NCBI GenBank assembly: GCA_029953675.1
Contig: JAMWBK010000009.1
Location: 1,550,001-1,614,000 of the forward strand
Source of the DNA: Rhodosorus marinus
Lineage: Eukaryota; Rhodophyta; Stylonematophyceae; Stylonematales; Stylonemataceae
Reading direction: 5' to 3'
DNA: 64,000 bases
The translations under genes and the position numbers were made by a program. Positions within the stretch are counted from its first letter, which is position 1; each line of letters starts with the position of its first letter. The notes below the pieces were generated by a model. The model had not been told where the DNA came from and did not search any database. It was given only the letters and a program-made list of their open reading frames with translations. Positions 1 to 10,322 of this stretch are shown here, piece by piece.

Positions 1-927
1 GTGATGTCTTGGCAGGGCTCAGCAGCCGCTGAGACCATAATTCAGGACGGTCCACCACCGGATGTCCCAGAAGACGCTGAAGTGAGGGATATTGACGATA
101 TCGTCACTGCCGTTTCAGACGTATTGAGCCTTGACGTCCGTCAGCAGGTAGGATGTTTGGTTGTCGAGGCATGGCCCTAACTTACTTCGCCTACTATGCT
201 AAATACACTTCTTGCACGCGTGTAGGACTTGAAATCAGTTTGGAAAAGTGAACACTCTTTTGTCAGCGAGAAGTATGGGCGACGTCGGAAAAACGAGGCA
301 TTATCACCTGTTCACAGAATAGATGTAACGAACAACGTCATCAGTTCTGTTGGAGGGCACTGGTCAGACTACCGTCTTCGGGCCTGCGAGGTTGTTGATA
401 CGTTGCTGGAAATGGACGAGTCCCTTAAGAGAGGATCGGACTCCGAGTGCAGAACCGAGTTTGTGAAACTTTTAGGATCGGACGAATGGGACCCGAGTTC
501 CTTTGCGTTCATCATGCGAGACTTTGAAGAGGTTCAGATCCCAAAGACTACAGGGAGGCGTGTAGTTATGGAAACTAGTAAGATGGAAGAGAGCGTCGCC
601 AGACGCTTGGCATCGGCCTACGGAGATCAGGCCTATCGGGTGGGTCGGCTTGCTGCTCAAGGATTTGGTCGAAAGATTCTGCCCGATCATTCGGTCATGG
701 AAGCAGAGCTTGTGTATTGTGTACAGAACGAAATGGCCACGACCGTTTTGGACTTTCTTTCGAGGAGGACGAGGTTGGCGTATTTGGATCCCAAGGAGTG
801 TCTTGAGGCCCTACCTCAGATTGTACAGCTTATGGGTGAACAGCTGTCCTGGACGGCCAAAAGAAGAGAGGCGGAGCTCAAAGCCACCACCAACTTCCTC
901 AAATCAGTATCCCCTCCGGCTGAATAA
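1..927 (+). CDS. GUT2: Mitochondrial FAD-dependent glycerol-3-phosphate dehydrogenase, C-terminal part
   Basis: This is the C-terminal end of the enzyme that oxidises glycerol-3-phosphate to dihydroxyacetone phosphate on the outer face of the inner mitochondrial membrane and passes electrons to ubiquinone. Exons are 1-150 and 226-927; the intron at 151-225 is GT-AG and phase 0. The 5' part lies outside the window, so the ATG at 4 is probably internal. The visible protein (about 283 residues) covers the end of the FAD domain, where SSVGGHWSDYR matches the family GGKWTTYR segment. The helical C-terminal domain follows, with DFLSRRTRLAYLD and a late ALPQI helix, both diagnostic of GlpD/GUT2/SDP6 proteins. 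No EF-hand extension is present, unlike the animal form. In plants this enzyme (SDP6) is needed to use glycerol released from seed oil; two lipase genes lie downstream. Confidence 0.88.
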
Positions 928-2600
928 AGCATTCACGCATGCCTGTGAATTGGACAATGGCAAATCATCCCATGTGCAGCACCATTTGTTGAAGTGTGGA
1001 AATGCAAAGGAAATCGAGCAGTTCCGATTCAAGATCAGGAACTGGCAAGATACTGCAGATCCGCCGCCAGCGTATACAGGACGGTTAGAAACCACTTTTC
1101 TACTCAGGACTAGGAACGCTCCGATCATGCACGACGTGTATAGCAGAATGAGGAGCAACACGTATGTAAAACAGCGCCTTTTGCCGATGATCAAATACAT
1201 ATGCTCGCTTCGTCAAGCGACTTTCCTTCATGGACCAGCCGTCAAGCAGCACAAGCATTCCGTGTCTCCAAAGTCACCTGTAAAATCAGAGGCCTCACTT
1301 GCCCATCAAACAAACGGGGGCGTCATCCCGAAAAGTATTGGCTGTCGGCATTCACACACGTTCATTTATGTCTTAGAACTGGGAAAGTAGATCTGTAGAG
1401 CACAATTCACCATTTCAATGATTGATCAAAAACTGATAATGGTTGTTGTTTTACAGGAAGTGCCCAAAATTCGTTCATTTCACGCTGCAAATTATTGAAT
1501 GAGCTTGCACGCAGCTCGCAACCCTCCTCCCAGACACACAGAACTTCCCAGCCCAAACCCTTCGCCATCCCCATTAAAGATGTCGTCTTTCAAACAAGCA
1601 TATATCTAACTCTAGAATAAGTCTCCTTAAAATGTCTCGCACTGAACGAAAAAAGATAACTAACGTCCTAAATGTTGTTGCTGCTCCGCATAATTTTAGA
1701 AATACGTCTTAAAATGTCCGAGTGCGGGAAAATTGTCTTCTCTGCATCAAGGGGTAACACCTTTCATAAGAATCATCTATTTATGAAATATATTCGCTCA
1801 TTTTGAGAAACTGTGCGGAAGAAACCAGGAGGGGGGACTTTGTAGGCTACCGGGTACCAGCCTTTCCGAAAAAGCATGGGAAACGTGTGGTAATACCCGC
1901 TTTAGTTGCTTTGCGTCAGAAAGCAAGGCAGAAGACGATGAAGAAAAGGTTACTTGCATATAAGATCTGATCACGAAAAACCTAACAAACAAAGAGCGCT
2001 TATGTCCAGACTTTCAAATCTCTCTCTCTCTCCGTCTCTCTGTCTAAATAATAAAACCGAACCCGATGCAAAGAACTGGAGGCTGAGTCACTTAGTCGAG
2101 AGGATCGAGCGTTCATCTACACATATATATAATCTGTTTTTAATTTTTTTTTTAACTACTACTCTTTCTGGTAGAGCCCCGTTTTTTTCTTTGAAGTCTC
2201 GCCCCATTCCTCATCTTTTGTTGACCACGGGGGTGTCTGTTTTTAGCTGCAGTGGAAAGAACTGGAATCGTTTTATAATTAAGTTTACAGTGGTTTTCTT
2301 GCTTTGATTGTTAAAGGCTTGGAGAAAGGCTGGGGAACAGGGTGTGCTCGTCATTGATGATGTAAAATAGATGGAAATGGGGAGGGAGCGGAGGGAAGCG
2401 GGAATGTGGACAGTCAAGCTATTTGGGAGTGTGGCGGGTTGATAGTTTGAAGTTTGGAATTGGTTTCTGGGTTTGGAAATTTGTTTTGAGGGGTGTGTGG
2501 GTCGGTTTTAGTAGGATCTAATTTGTTTTGGTACACTGGGACAGATCTGTTTGGTTTTTCTTCTTTTTTTTTGTTTGTGTTGTGTTTTCTTCTGATCGTA
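928..2600. other. Intergenic region, no supported gene
   Basis: This spacer separates the dehydrogenase stop from the PP2C start, and the two genes point the same way. One frame stays open from 650 to 1390, but its first part only shadows the dehydrogenase exon and the rest (about 150 codons) resembles nothing I know. The stretch 2000-2160 is rich in TCTC and poly-T, and 2440-2600 is GT-rich, as expected for the leader of the PP2C gene. I see no RNA gene. Confidence 0.5.
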
Positions 2601-4329
2601 ATGGGTCAGTATCTGTCTACCCCGAGTACCGAGAAGCACTCAGAGGATGGGGCTGGGGGGATTATGGAGTATGGAGCCTCCGCGATGCAAGGGTGGAGGT
2701 TGAGCATGGAAGATGCTCATATATCTAATCCATCGGTGGCTGATGGAAGAGGGGTCTTCGCTGTGTTTGACGGTCATGGAGGCGCTGAAGTAGCCTTGTT
2801 TTGTGAAAAGCACTTGACCGAGGAATTGTTGAATTTAGCCGAGTACAAGGAGGAGCGTTTCGATGCCGCTCTGACCAGGGTGTTTCATAGGATGGATGAA
2901 ATGATTTTAAGCCCGACGTACGACAAGGAGTTGGAGAAACTAAAGAAGGAACGTCCTTACGGTGAAAAGAGGGTTCAGAACAATGACCCACCTGAAGGTA
3001 GTCGGCTTGTCCTCAAATATCAAATACTCCAGTTCGCGATTCTGCCTTTTTTAAGATTAGTGAGAGTAGCGAAAGAGGTTGTCGACGCTTCAATCTGCTC
3101 AGAATTTTCTCCTCTTGGTGACGCCCAGATCCACCAGAAGCAGACGCGGAGGAGAACGACTCGAGTCCTAAGAAGGCAGACTCTGACAAGGCTGAAAATT
3201 CAACAGGCGAGAACAACTCTGAGCAAGATGCGAGAGGAGAAGAGGCAAGAAACGTGCGGTTGCAACTTGAGGAGGGGATGCAGGCATATCTCCAAAACTT
3301 GCGGGATGCTAGGAGTAATGCACAGGCGAACAACAATGGACAGGGAACAATCATCCTGCCTTACGGGAGATCTGAGGATGATCAAAAAGCGGCTGAGTCG
3401 AAGTAAGCTTCAGCATCATCTCTAGGCTTCACTAACGGACAGTAATTTTTCCGGCTTCCCGGACAGTAATTTTTCCGGCTTCTCATCTTAGAGTCCCTCA
3501 AAATGTAATCGTGTTCCTCAGTAACGAAGGAGGTGGACAGAGCAACTTTCCACAAAATATTTCATTTTCGTATATGCTAGAGGAGCAGCAGTGCAACCTA
3601 CCTGATCACAAGATCACGGCCGGATGCACCGCTGTTGTCGCACTGGTGGTCGATAGGGAAATAATTGTCGCGAACGCTGGAGACTCGAAGGTAAGCTTGG
3701 CTCCCTAACGCGCGAATGGAGAAAGCACAACAAGAACCCCCCGTGCAAATTGAGAGGTTGGGAGTATAGGCTAGCTTGATTGCATGGAATCTCGCACCCC
3801 TGGAACCGACTCTTACAGGTTAAAAGTTGCTAAGTATTTCCTTCTCTGGATGCGCTCCGACTAGGCTGTCCTCTGCCGTGGGGGAAAGGCTATAGGGCTA
3901 TCCTTTGAGCACAAACCTTTCAACGACATAGAGAAGCGGCGAATCGAGGCGGCAGGGGGCTTCGTGTCTCCCGCAGGACGTGTAAATAATAACCTCAATT
4001 TATCCAGATCCATCGGTGACCTCAAATACAAAGGGAACAAGAGCATCCCTCCCAAGGACCAGATGATCACATCGGAGCCGGATATTTGCCGGGAAAAGAT
4101 TGAGCCGGAAGATGAGTTCATGGTCATTGCCTGCGACGGCGTATGGGATATAATGGAGAACCAGGAGTGTGTTGACTTTATTAGACAAAGAATTGGAGTG
4201 CCGGGGAAGAAACTTTCCGAAATCTGCGAGGAAATCTTCACTCTTTGCTTGGCGCAAGACCCAAAGTCGACGTCGGGATTGGGAGGCGACAACATGACCG
4301 CCGTGATCGTCCGCTTTAAGCACGAATAG
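2601..4329 (+). CDS. PP2C-family serine/threonine phosphatase, probably N-myristoylated
   Basis: This is a metal-dependent protein phosphatase of the PPM/PP2C family. Exons are 2601-2997, 3129-3402, 3492-3690 and 3865-4329, giving about 444 residues with closing phases. The N-terminus MGQYLSTP fits the myristoylation consensus (Gly2, Ser6), so membrane attachment is likely. Conserved metal and active-site blocks appear in order: MEDAH near residue 35, VFDGHGG near 53, GDSKAVL across the exon 3/4 junction, LNLSRSIGDLKYK, ACDGVWD and GGDNMT near the C-terminus. Exon 2 encodes a hydrophilic, Glu/Asp/Asn-rich insertion of about 90 residues in the middle of the catalytic fold. Many PP2Cs related to human PPM1G carry an acidic insert at a similar place. 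An alternative acceptor for exon 3 at 3521 keeps the same phase and would drop about ten residues. Substrates cannot be inferred. Confidence 0.9.
3437..3484 (+). repeat. 24-bp tandem duplication inside a PP2C intron
   Basis: Two adjacent 24-base units (3437-3460 and 3461-3484) differ at one base. They lie in the intron at 3403-3491, just before its acceptor. Both copies contain a pyrimidine stretch, so the duplication lengthens the intron and doubles the polypyrimidine-like segment. It is probably a recent slippage or duplication. Confidence 0.85.
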
Positions 4330-6026
4330 GGCTGTGAATTCTGTGACGTGACTATAGGATTCGGTTTTAACTGCCACCGGAACGCTGCGAGAAAGGAAAC
4401 ATGAGCCTATCCCTCGTGAAGGGTAGGACCCCGAAACGCTCGCTTGCCAATATACTTTGAGGGACACTCTCTGTGCTTATCTGTCCATGCAGGAATCATG
4501 CTTAACCACGTTGATGGGATCTAACATCAGAAGCAGTTATCGATCGCGTGGGGTGTATCTCGTGGGCCGTGGGGTTATTCCACAGTCTTAGTTGAGTTGT
4601 ATTTTCTACTTGATGCTTGAGGAAATAAAGTTTAGCTCCTCTGTGTCCAGACCAGCAAAGCCCTGCAAGCCAAGCGAGTGTAGAAGTTTTCATTTCGAAT
4701 TGAGCGACTAGGGGGGTTTCCTCGAAAGATGACAGCGTGGAGTGGAACAGATGGGAATAGTAGGAGAATGAAACAGAACAAGTGCTGCAGGATGAAAATT
4801 CGTTTCTTAGTTGGAATGAAGGGTGACCTGTTGAGACTGTACAGGATTTCTCGGTACGAAACCAAGGCATTCCTTCAAAAGGATTTCTTGCCGAGGTTTG
4901 CGGACAACCTAGCAAACTGAGGGTGGATTCCGACCTCTTAAAATTAAGTATGATACAAGATAGCTAGGCCAATTGTTTCCTTCATGAACAAGACACTGCA
5001 GAGCAGATTTCGATGTCTCTCGCTCTTATTGAGCTCTTCTGGGCCAGTCAGTCAAGAAAGGAAGCTTTGTCCATATGCCGACGGGAACAGCGTCGACAAC
5101 TCACGATCAGGTGGCGGACAAGCCAATGCTCGGATGCCTCCAGCGGCTTGTCCGCTACCCGATCATAAATTGCCAACGCTGATATAAGGCAATGCAAGGC
5201 TGACTTTCTTCACTTCAGCCATGCATTTCTCTCGTCCAAGACCATTCCAAGAGCGAGATCTGAGCACAGTCATCCTCCTCAACTACCCCCCCACCCCCAC
5301 TTCTTAATCCGCAACCCATCTATTCCAAAGAATCTTGAGCCCTCTAACACATGAACACATACACCAAAAATAATTTTTATTAAAAAGATTTTATGAACAA
5401 TTCCTCATGAACACCCCATCCGCGAACAACATCATTTCCTTCAATTATGAATATATAATCACGCCATACTCAAATTTATTTAATATAATCTATTATAATA
5501 AATTGAAAAAACAAAGTTTTGTAATGATCCATCTTCAAAAGAGATATTAGGAATTCAAAGAAAAGGAGGAGAAGTTTCCTGTCTGACGTTTGACTGTTGA
5601 AAGGCATGGTTTTTGAAATTCGGATTTTTTTGATAGGGAATTGAGGAATCCATTGTTTTTTGTGCTTTTTGAAGGGATTCGTTATGAAGATGGTGAGAGA
5701 GGGAGATAATGGAGTTTTTGGGGAGGAGGAAGGAGGGAGGAAGGAGTTATCTGGTGAACGGTGATAAGTTTCTTAGTATGAAGATGTTGTGAGACTGTTT
5801 TAGTTGAAGCAAGTTTAGAGAATTGGATAAGGATTTTTCTTTAGCCTCGTGTGTTTTATTTTTTATTTTTTTGGTCGACAAGCCTGGCGTGGTGGTTCTG
5901 TTTTTGGAAAGTGGGAGTTGGGGGAGTGAAGAGCTGGTTTCATGAAGGATCAGAAGGATTAGGGGAGGTTTTGGATATTTTTTTTGTTGTTTCTGAGGAT
6001 TTTCGGGTTTGATTAGGGAGGTAACT
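4330..6026. other. Intergenic region, AT-rich, no supported gene
   Basis: This spacer lies between PP2C and the four-helix membrane protein. Short frames at 4502-4915, 4729-4920 and 4984-5187 have no recognisable domain and no strong exon signals. The segment 5280-5560 is AT-rich with several TTTATTAA-like words, and 5600-6026 is GT-rich like other gene leaders here. No RNA gene was seen. Confidence 0.5.
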
Positions 6027-6769
6027 ATGTCGACTTCGAATTTTCGGTTTAGAATTCCGAGGGTCCTCGGCCCTCCACCGAAGTCTGGGCAGCTGTCGAT
6101 TGAGGCGGGGAAAACTATTATGCAGATGTTCGTTTTACTGGCGTCTATTGTTGTATGGGGTGCTCAATTGGATGCACTGGTTTATGGCCGAAGGACCGTA
6201 CCTAACTTGGTGTGAGTTGTGCATGTCGATCTGATCGGTTTGGATCTGTTTTCCTCAGTTGCCGTAGCTCTGAATCCCGCGTACGATTCTTTTTTTTCTT
6301 TTCTTTTTGCGCTACAGATGTAATGCGTCATGTATAGTAACTTTCATATTTGGTCCGTTTGCAACGCTGTTGATGATCTTGGTGCTCTTGAAATATCCTC
6401 GTTCAGTGTTCGGGCAACTTCGAAGTGAAGTATCGTCAATGGTAGCTATGTTTGCGCTTTACATAATCGTAAGCAACTTTGAAAGCACGACGGGAAAGCT
6501 TCGGAACCGATTTCGAATACTAATTCTGAATCCTCTTGTCGTATCCGATATGCTGGCAGATTGTTGCGATCGTAATGTCTAATAGTGTCCCGATTACGAA
6601 GACTGGAGTCGTCTTTTCGTGGTTGGCTCTTTTCGGTAGCATGAACGCTGTGTTTCGGGTTCTCCATACAATTCAGGAGGAAGACTGTCTCCGAAAGTAT
6701 AACGAGACCCTCGAGTCATACATTACAAATATGCCTAGAAACGAGGACGACTACATCGAGCCGGAGTAG
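6027..6769 (+). CDS. Uncharacterised small four-helix membrane protein
   Basis: I do not recognise this protein. Exons are 6027-6211, 6318-6468 and 6560-6769 (about 181 residues), with GT-AG junctions and consistent phases. A basic N-terminal tail of about 34 residues precedes four hydrophobic segments, at roughly residues 35-53, 65-84, 95-116 and 121-145. The third begins near the end of exon 2 and runs into exon 3. The C-terminal tail of about 35 residues is acidic and ends DDYIEPE, so it is probably cytosolic. There is no signal peptide and there are no catalytic motifs. The topology resembles tetraspan proteins of the MARVEL type, but I see no family signature. The neighbour on the right (minus strand) is also an orphan. 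Confidence 0.7.
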
Positions 6770-7014
6770 CGAGTACATAGAAACCATATCATGAAATTTT
6801 CGCTCCTGCTAGTTATTATAGAGGGCCATGCCAGCCGCTTCAAACTCTCAAGTTTGCAAAGCATTTGGAAGAGCTTTTTCTTTCTGGCGCTCAACAGCGC
6901 AGGCCAACGCTGTTCTCTCGGCAGGGCTGCATAGGAAGCACCATGGAAGAAGCTTTTCTATAGCAACGAATAAAAAAGCAACACTTCTCATCACGGTACC
7001 GTTCACGAGCCCGA

Positions 7015-8013
7015 TCATGTGAAGCGGATACCAGGAGCAATGAAAGGCTGCATCCGTCGAATGATATCTCGTTCAACTTCCTCCACCTGCAAGGAAACAA
7101 ACACAGGGCACCACCGTCAACCATCAACGAAAAGGTGCCTTCGTATCGGTCCTGATTTCATGTTAACCCTTCGGGCAGAACCGTCGTACTTGCAGTTTCT
7201 CACTAGTCGGATTCTTGTCTTCGCTGGTGCCATTTCGTATCTCCTTCAATCTCTGAATCAGGTCTTTGGATATGCCCTCAACGACGTTTCTGATATCGGC
7301 GTTGAGCTTTTCGCTCTACAGGACAAGAAATTGCTAAGCTTGAAGGCGGAGTGGGTTTCGCATCACTAGCAGGCTCTCTACGGGGCACTCTACGTACCTT
7401 AATGGAGCCTAGAAAGATTGCAAGGACAGAATGATCGGCGTCCGAGTGCACGAATACTGTGATATGCTCTGTATCATCCTGTGTCATGCTCTTTGGAACA
7501 AATGGAACGGAGATTCAGAGGTCCAAAGCGCCCAACCCTATCTACGACTATCAAGTCCTCTTGGAGATGCTGATCGATGTCTTTTTCGAGCTGTTCGATT
7601 CGGTGTGTGTTCAGCTTACCATGTGTGGTGGTCTGCTGGAGATGTCATTGTGAACCTTGAACGACACTCTCTTAAGTCCTACGTCAAGGATATAAGACAT
7701 TACGTTTATACGACTGACATGATCTGTTACATGCTCAATCTGGAGGCTGTTCACTACCTCCAGCCGGAAATGACTTGGAAACTCTTGCCATTGCTTTGAG
7801 AGTCACCTGAAGGCCGGCCAAGTCTACCCCATCCGCAATGTCCATTGGCATCATCTTTTGAGTGAAAAATATTTCCATGCTATCGTTCGAAACGAGCCTG
7901 ATCTCATGCAGTTTCTGAAAAGAAGATCCACGGTGCTCAGAGGGTTAGAACAGAATCCCATTGTGAGGTAAGTAACTATTCCTCCATTATGCAGAGTTTC
8001 TTACGAGGGTCAT
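7015..8013 (-). CDS. Uncharacterised small coiled-coil protein, five introns
   Basis: I do not recognise this protein; it is supported by splice structure rather than homology. On the minus strand the exons are 8013-8005, 7914-7807, 7635-7546, 7478-7398, 7315-7190 and 7086-7015. All junctions are GT-AG and phase 0, giving about 161 residues. The start MTLKLHEIRL is the first usable ATG, but the nine-base first exon is a guess, and the true start could lie upstream, where a frame near 8161-8370 is open. The centre (HRIEQLEKDIDQHLQEDL) and the following SEKLNADIRNVVEGI segment look like amphipathic coiled coil. The protein ends in a helix followed by IAPGIRFT. It has no membrane segment and no metal or nucleotide motif. 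Confidence 0.5.
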
Positions 8014-8914
8014 GTCGTGTGTTGCACCCTACTGCTAGCCCTTCTACTTCAAAGTCTCGTTATTGAGATAGAGCAATTAACCGAGTTCGAGCCCCTGAAA
8101 GCTCAGGTTCTCCAGAGCATCACCTCATCCACAGATCGCAGGAGCTCAGACAATCAGATAACCTTCTCACGACGGGGTTTCTACCATCATCTTGTTCAGC
8201 CGTACAAGACAAATTTTTTTTCACTAGCAATCTTCAGTAGTCCCTTTTGTCCGTGTTCAGTTCCGTCGTGTTCTTGATGAACTTGCCCGCCGGCTACAGC
8301 TGAGATACTCTCTTCCAACGGTTCACGCACGGAACTTTTTGGTGCTGTTCTAACCGGAACTGGAAGGTCGTTAATACAATCAAGCTTGCTCAGATCTTAA
8401 TAGTGACTAAGCATCTCCTCAGCAAAGCCACGCGTCGTCTGATATACAACCAACATACGTTTCCTCCTTTCCACCCTTGCTACAAACACCTGAACATCAA
8501 AAAACATCAAAAATGGATCCATTTCATTGGACTGTTTTGATACTAATTCTGTCTAAGAGTTTCAATTCGAAGAAATAACACTATTATAACCAATTACAAC
8601 TCCAATAAGCAATATACACTTAGTATATAACCAATCATGATATAATGTCCACTCCACTGAATTTCCCCCCGACGGATTCTTTTTTTTTTGGTAGTAAAGT
8701 GGACGCACTAGACGGTCATTGTCAGCACTTCTGATACACAAGGAGTGACTTTTTTAAAAGTTGTCACGGAGCTTTCGGAACAGGTTTAGAGGTTGAAAGT
8801 ATGAGAGACCTACGATAAGAAGGCTGGTTAAAAGCCAGGAATATAGGATTGATGCACAAGAGTTGGAAGAGTAGCAGTTTGTAACTGAGGAAGAAGTACA
8901 GTATTGGATTTGCG
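8014..8914. other. Divergent intergenic region
   Basis: This lies between two genes that start away from each other. A minus-strand frame of about 60 codons at 8161-8370 (hydrophilic, rich in Glu, Gly and His) could be an extra 5' exon of the coiled-coil gene. I could not find donor and acceptor sites that join it in phase. The stretch 8560-8660 is AT-rich. Nothing else was recognised. Confidence 0.4.
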
Positions 8915-10107
8915 ATGAGCGGAGACTGTATTGTGGGTAGTTTTGAGGGAGCTCACGGTGTGAAGATCTGTACTTATCGATGGAATGTGAAGGGGGATCC
9001 GAAGGGAGTGATCTTCTTGCATCACGGGCTTCATGTACATACTTCGTTTGATGTTTTGGAGTTGGGAGACCAGTACAGGAATCGGTATTCTGGGTCTCTG
9101 GTTGAAGATTTCAATAGAATTGGCCTTGTTGTTTGCGGGCATGACGTAAGAGGGCATGGAAGGTCTGCAGGAAAGCGTGCTGTGGTTACCTTTGCAGAAG
9201 CTTTCGAAGATGCTGAAACTTTTATTGACAGCGTAGTCAATGAAGATGCCATTCTCTCTCGGCTTCCTGTTTTTCTTTTTGGCGTGAGCATGGGAGGGTA
9301 AGAACTCCCCGTCACCTCTTTCATATGATGCCCAGCGAGAAACTTAATCGATTTCCCGCTGATCCCAACACTGCTCCTGGGTTGTCTATAGAATGATGTG
9401 TGCGGAGCTTGGCGTGCGAAGACCTGGAAAGTACAAGGGCATCGTGCTCATAAGTGCTGCCTTGGAAGCGAACAAGGGCATTCATCCCCCCGGGGCGGAG
9501 TTCCTGAAGATGATTGCTGAACCTCTCGTATTCCTATTCCCAACTCTCCCACTTGTAACCATCCCTCCCAACAAAGCTGCAGGACTTCGCGAGCAATTCC
9601 TTGCTGATCCATTGACTTGGCACGGAAAATGCGTCGCGAAAACCAGCTACGAGTTCATAAAGGCCTTTGACAGCCTCAATATCGAGCAGCTTGAGCCTCC
9701 TTTACTCATGATGTACGGTGGAAAGGTAAGGTCGAAAGTTTCTCAATCCTTGGAACCCTCCCTAGCTGGCTTGTCTAGTACTGAAAGTGGTGCTCCATGT
9801 CTGTTCGTTTGTGTACATCAGGACCATGCGGTTGGATTAGAACAACCAAGAGAAGTTTTTAACCTCATCCAAAGTGAAGACAAGGAGCTCGTGATCTTGG
9901 ACGAGGTTTGGTGCGCCTATGAAAAAAACAACACGAACAATCTGGCAGCTTCTTTGCTTTGTGCTCGGTCTTTTGCTGTTTAAGGTAAACGCCAGCTGAG
10001 AGCAATATTTTGCTGCTGCTTTTGGAAACAGGCATGATCCGCTGCACGAACCTGGCTTTGAGGCTGTGAGAAAACAGATCCTGGGTTGGTTGTCTGACAG
10101 ATTGTAA
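8915..10107 (+). CDS. Monoacylglycerol lipase-like alpha/beta hydrolase
   Basis: This is a serine hydrolase of the monoglyceride lipase/lysophospholipase group, which releases fatty acid from monoacylglycerol or lysolipid. Exons are 8915-9297, 9392-9725, 9822-9910 and 10032-10107, giving about 293 residues with closing phases. Visible elements are the oxyanion strand VIFLHHGLHVHT (near 32), DVRGHGRS (near 78), the nucleophile elbow GVSMGG (Ser near 126), DPLTWHGK in the cap, the acid GGKDHAV (near 239), and the catalytic His in VWHDPLHEP (near 270). The His lies across the last intron, which uses a GTGCGC donor. Length and motif order match plant and animal MAGLs. It has no signal peptide or membrane segment and is probably cytosolic or on lipid droplets. 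It is convergent with PRP19, with about 215 bases between them. Confidence 0.88.
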
Positions 10108-10322
10108 GTTGAAGCTGGTAGATCAGCTGCTTCCTGCTCCACAGGCATGAAGTGATAGTTGCATTTTGGGCGGTGGCATCTACATCTCACTTCTTCTATG
10201 TGAGGGATATTCAACGATAACCTACTTCGGCTACATCCCCGGAGGGATCTCAGTGGTGTTCCGGCTGGAAGAATAGAAGTGAAAGCTGGTCTCGAAAAAG
10301 TCAAAAACTTGTCTTAGTTTAT

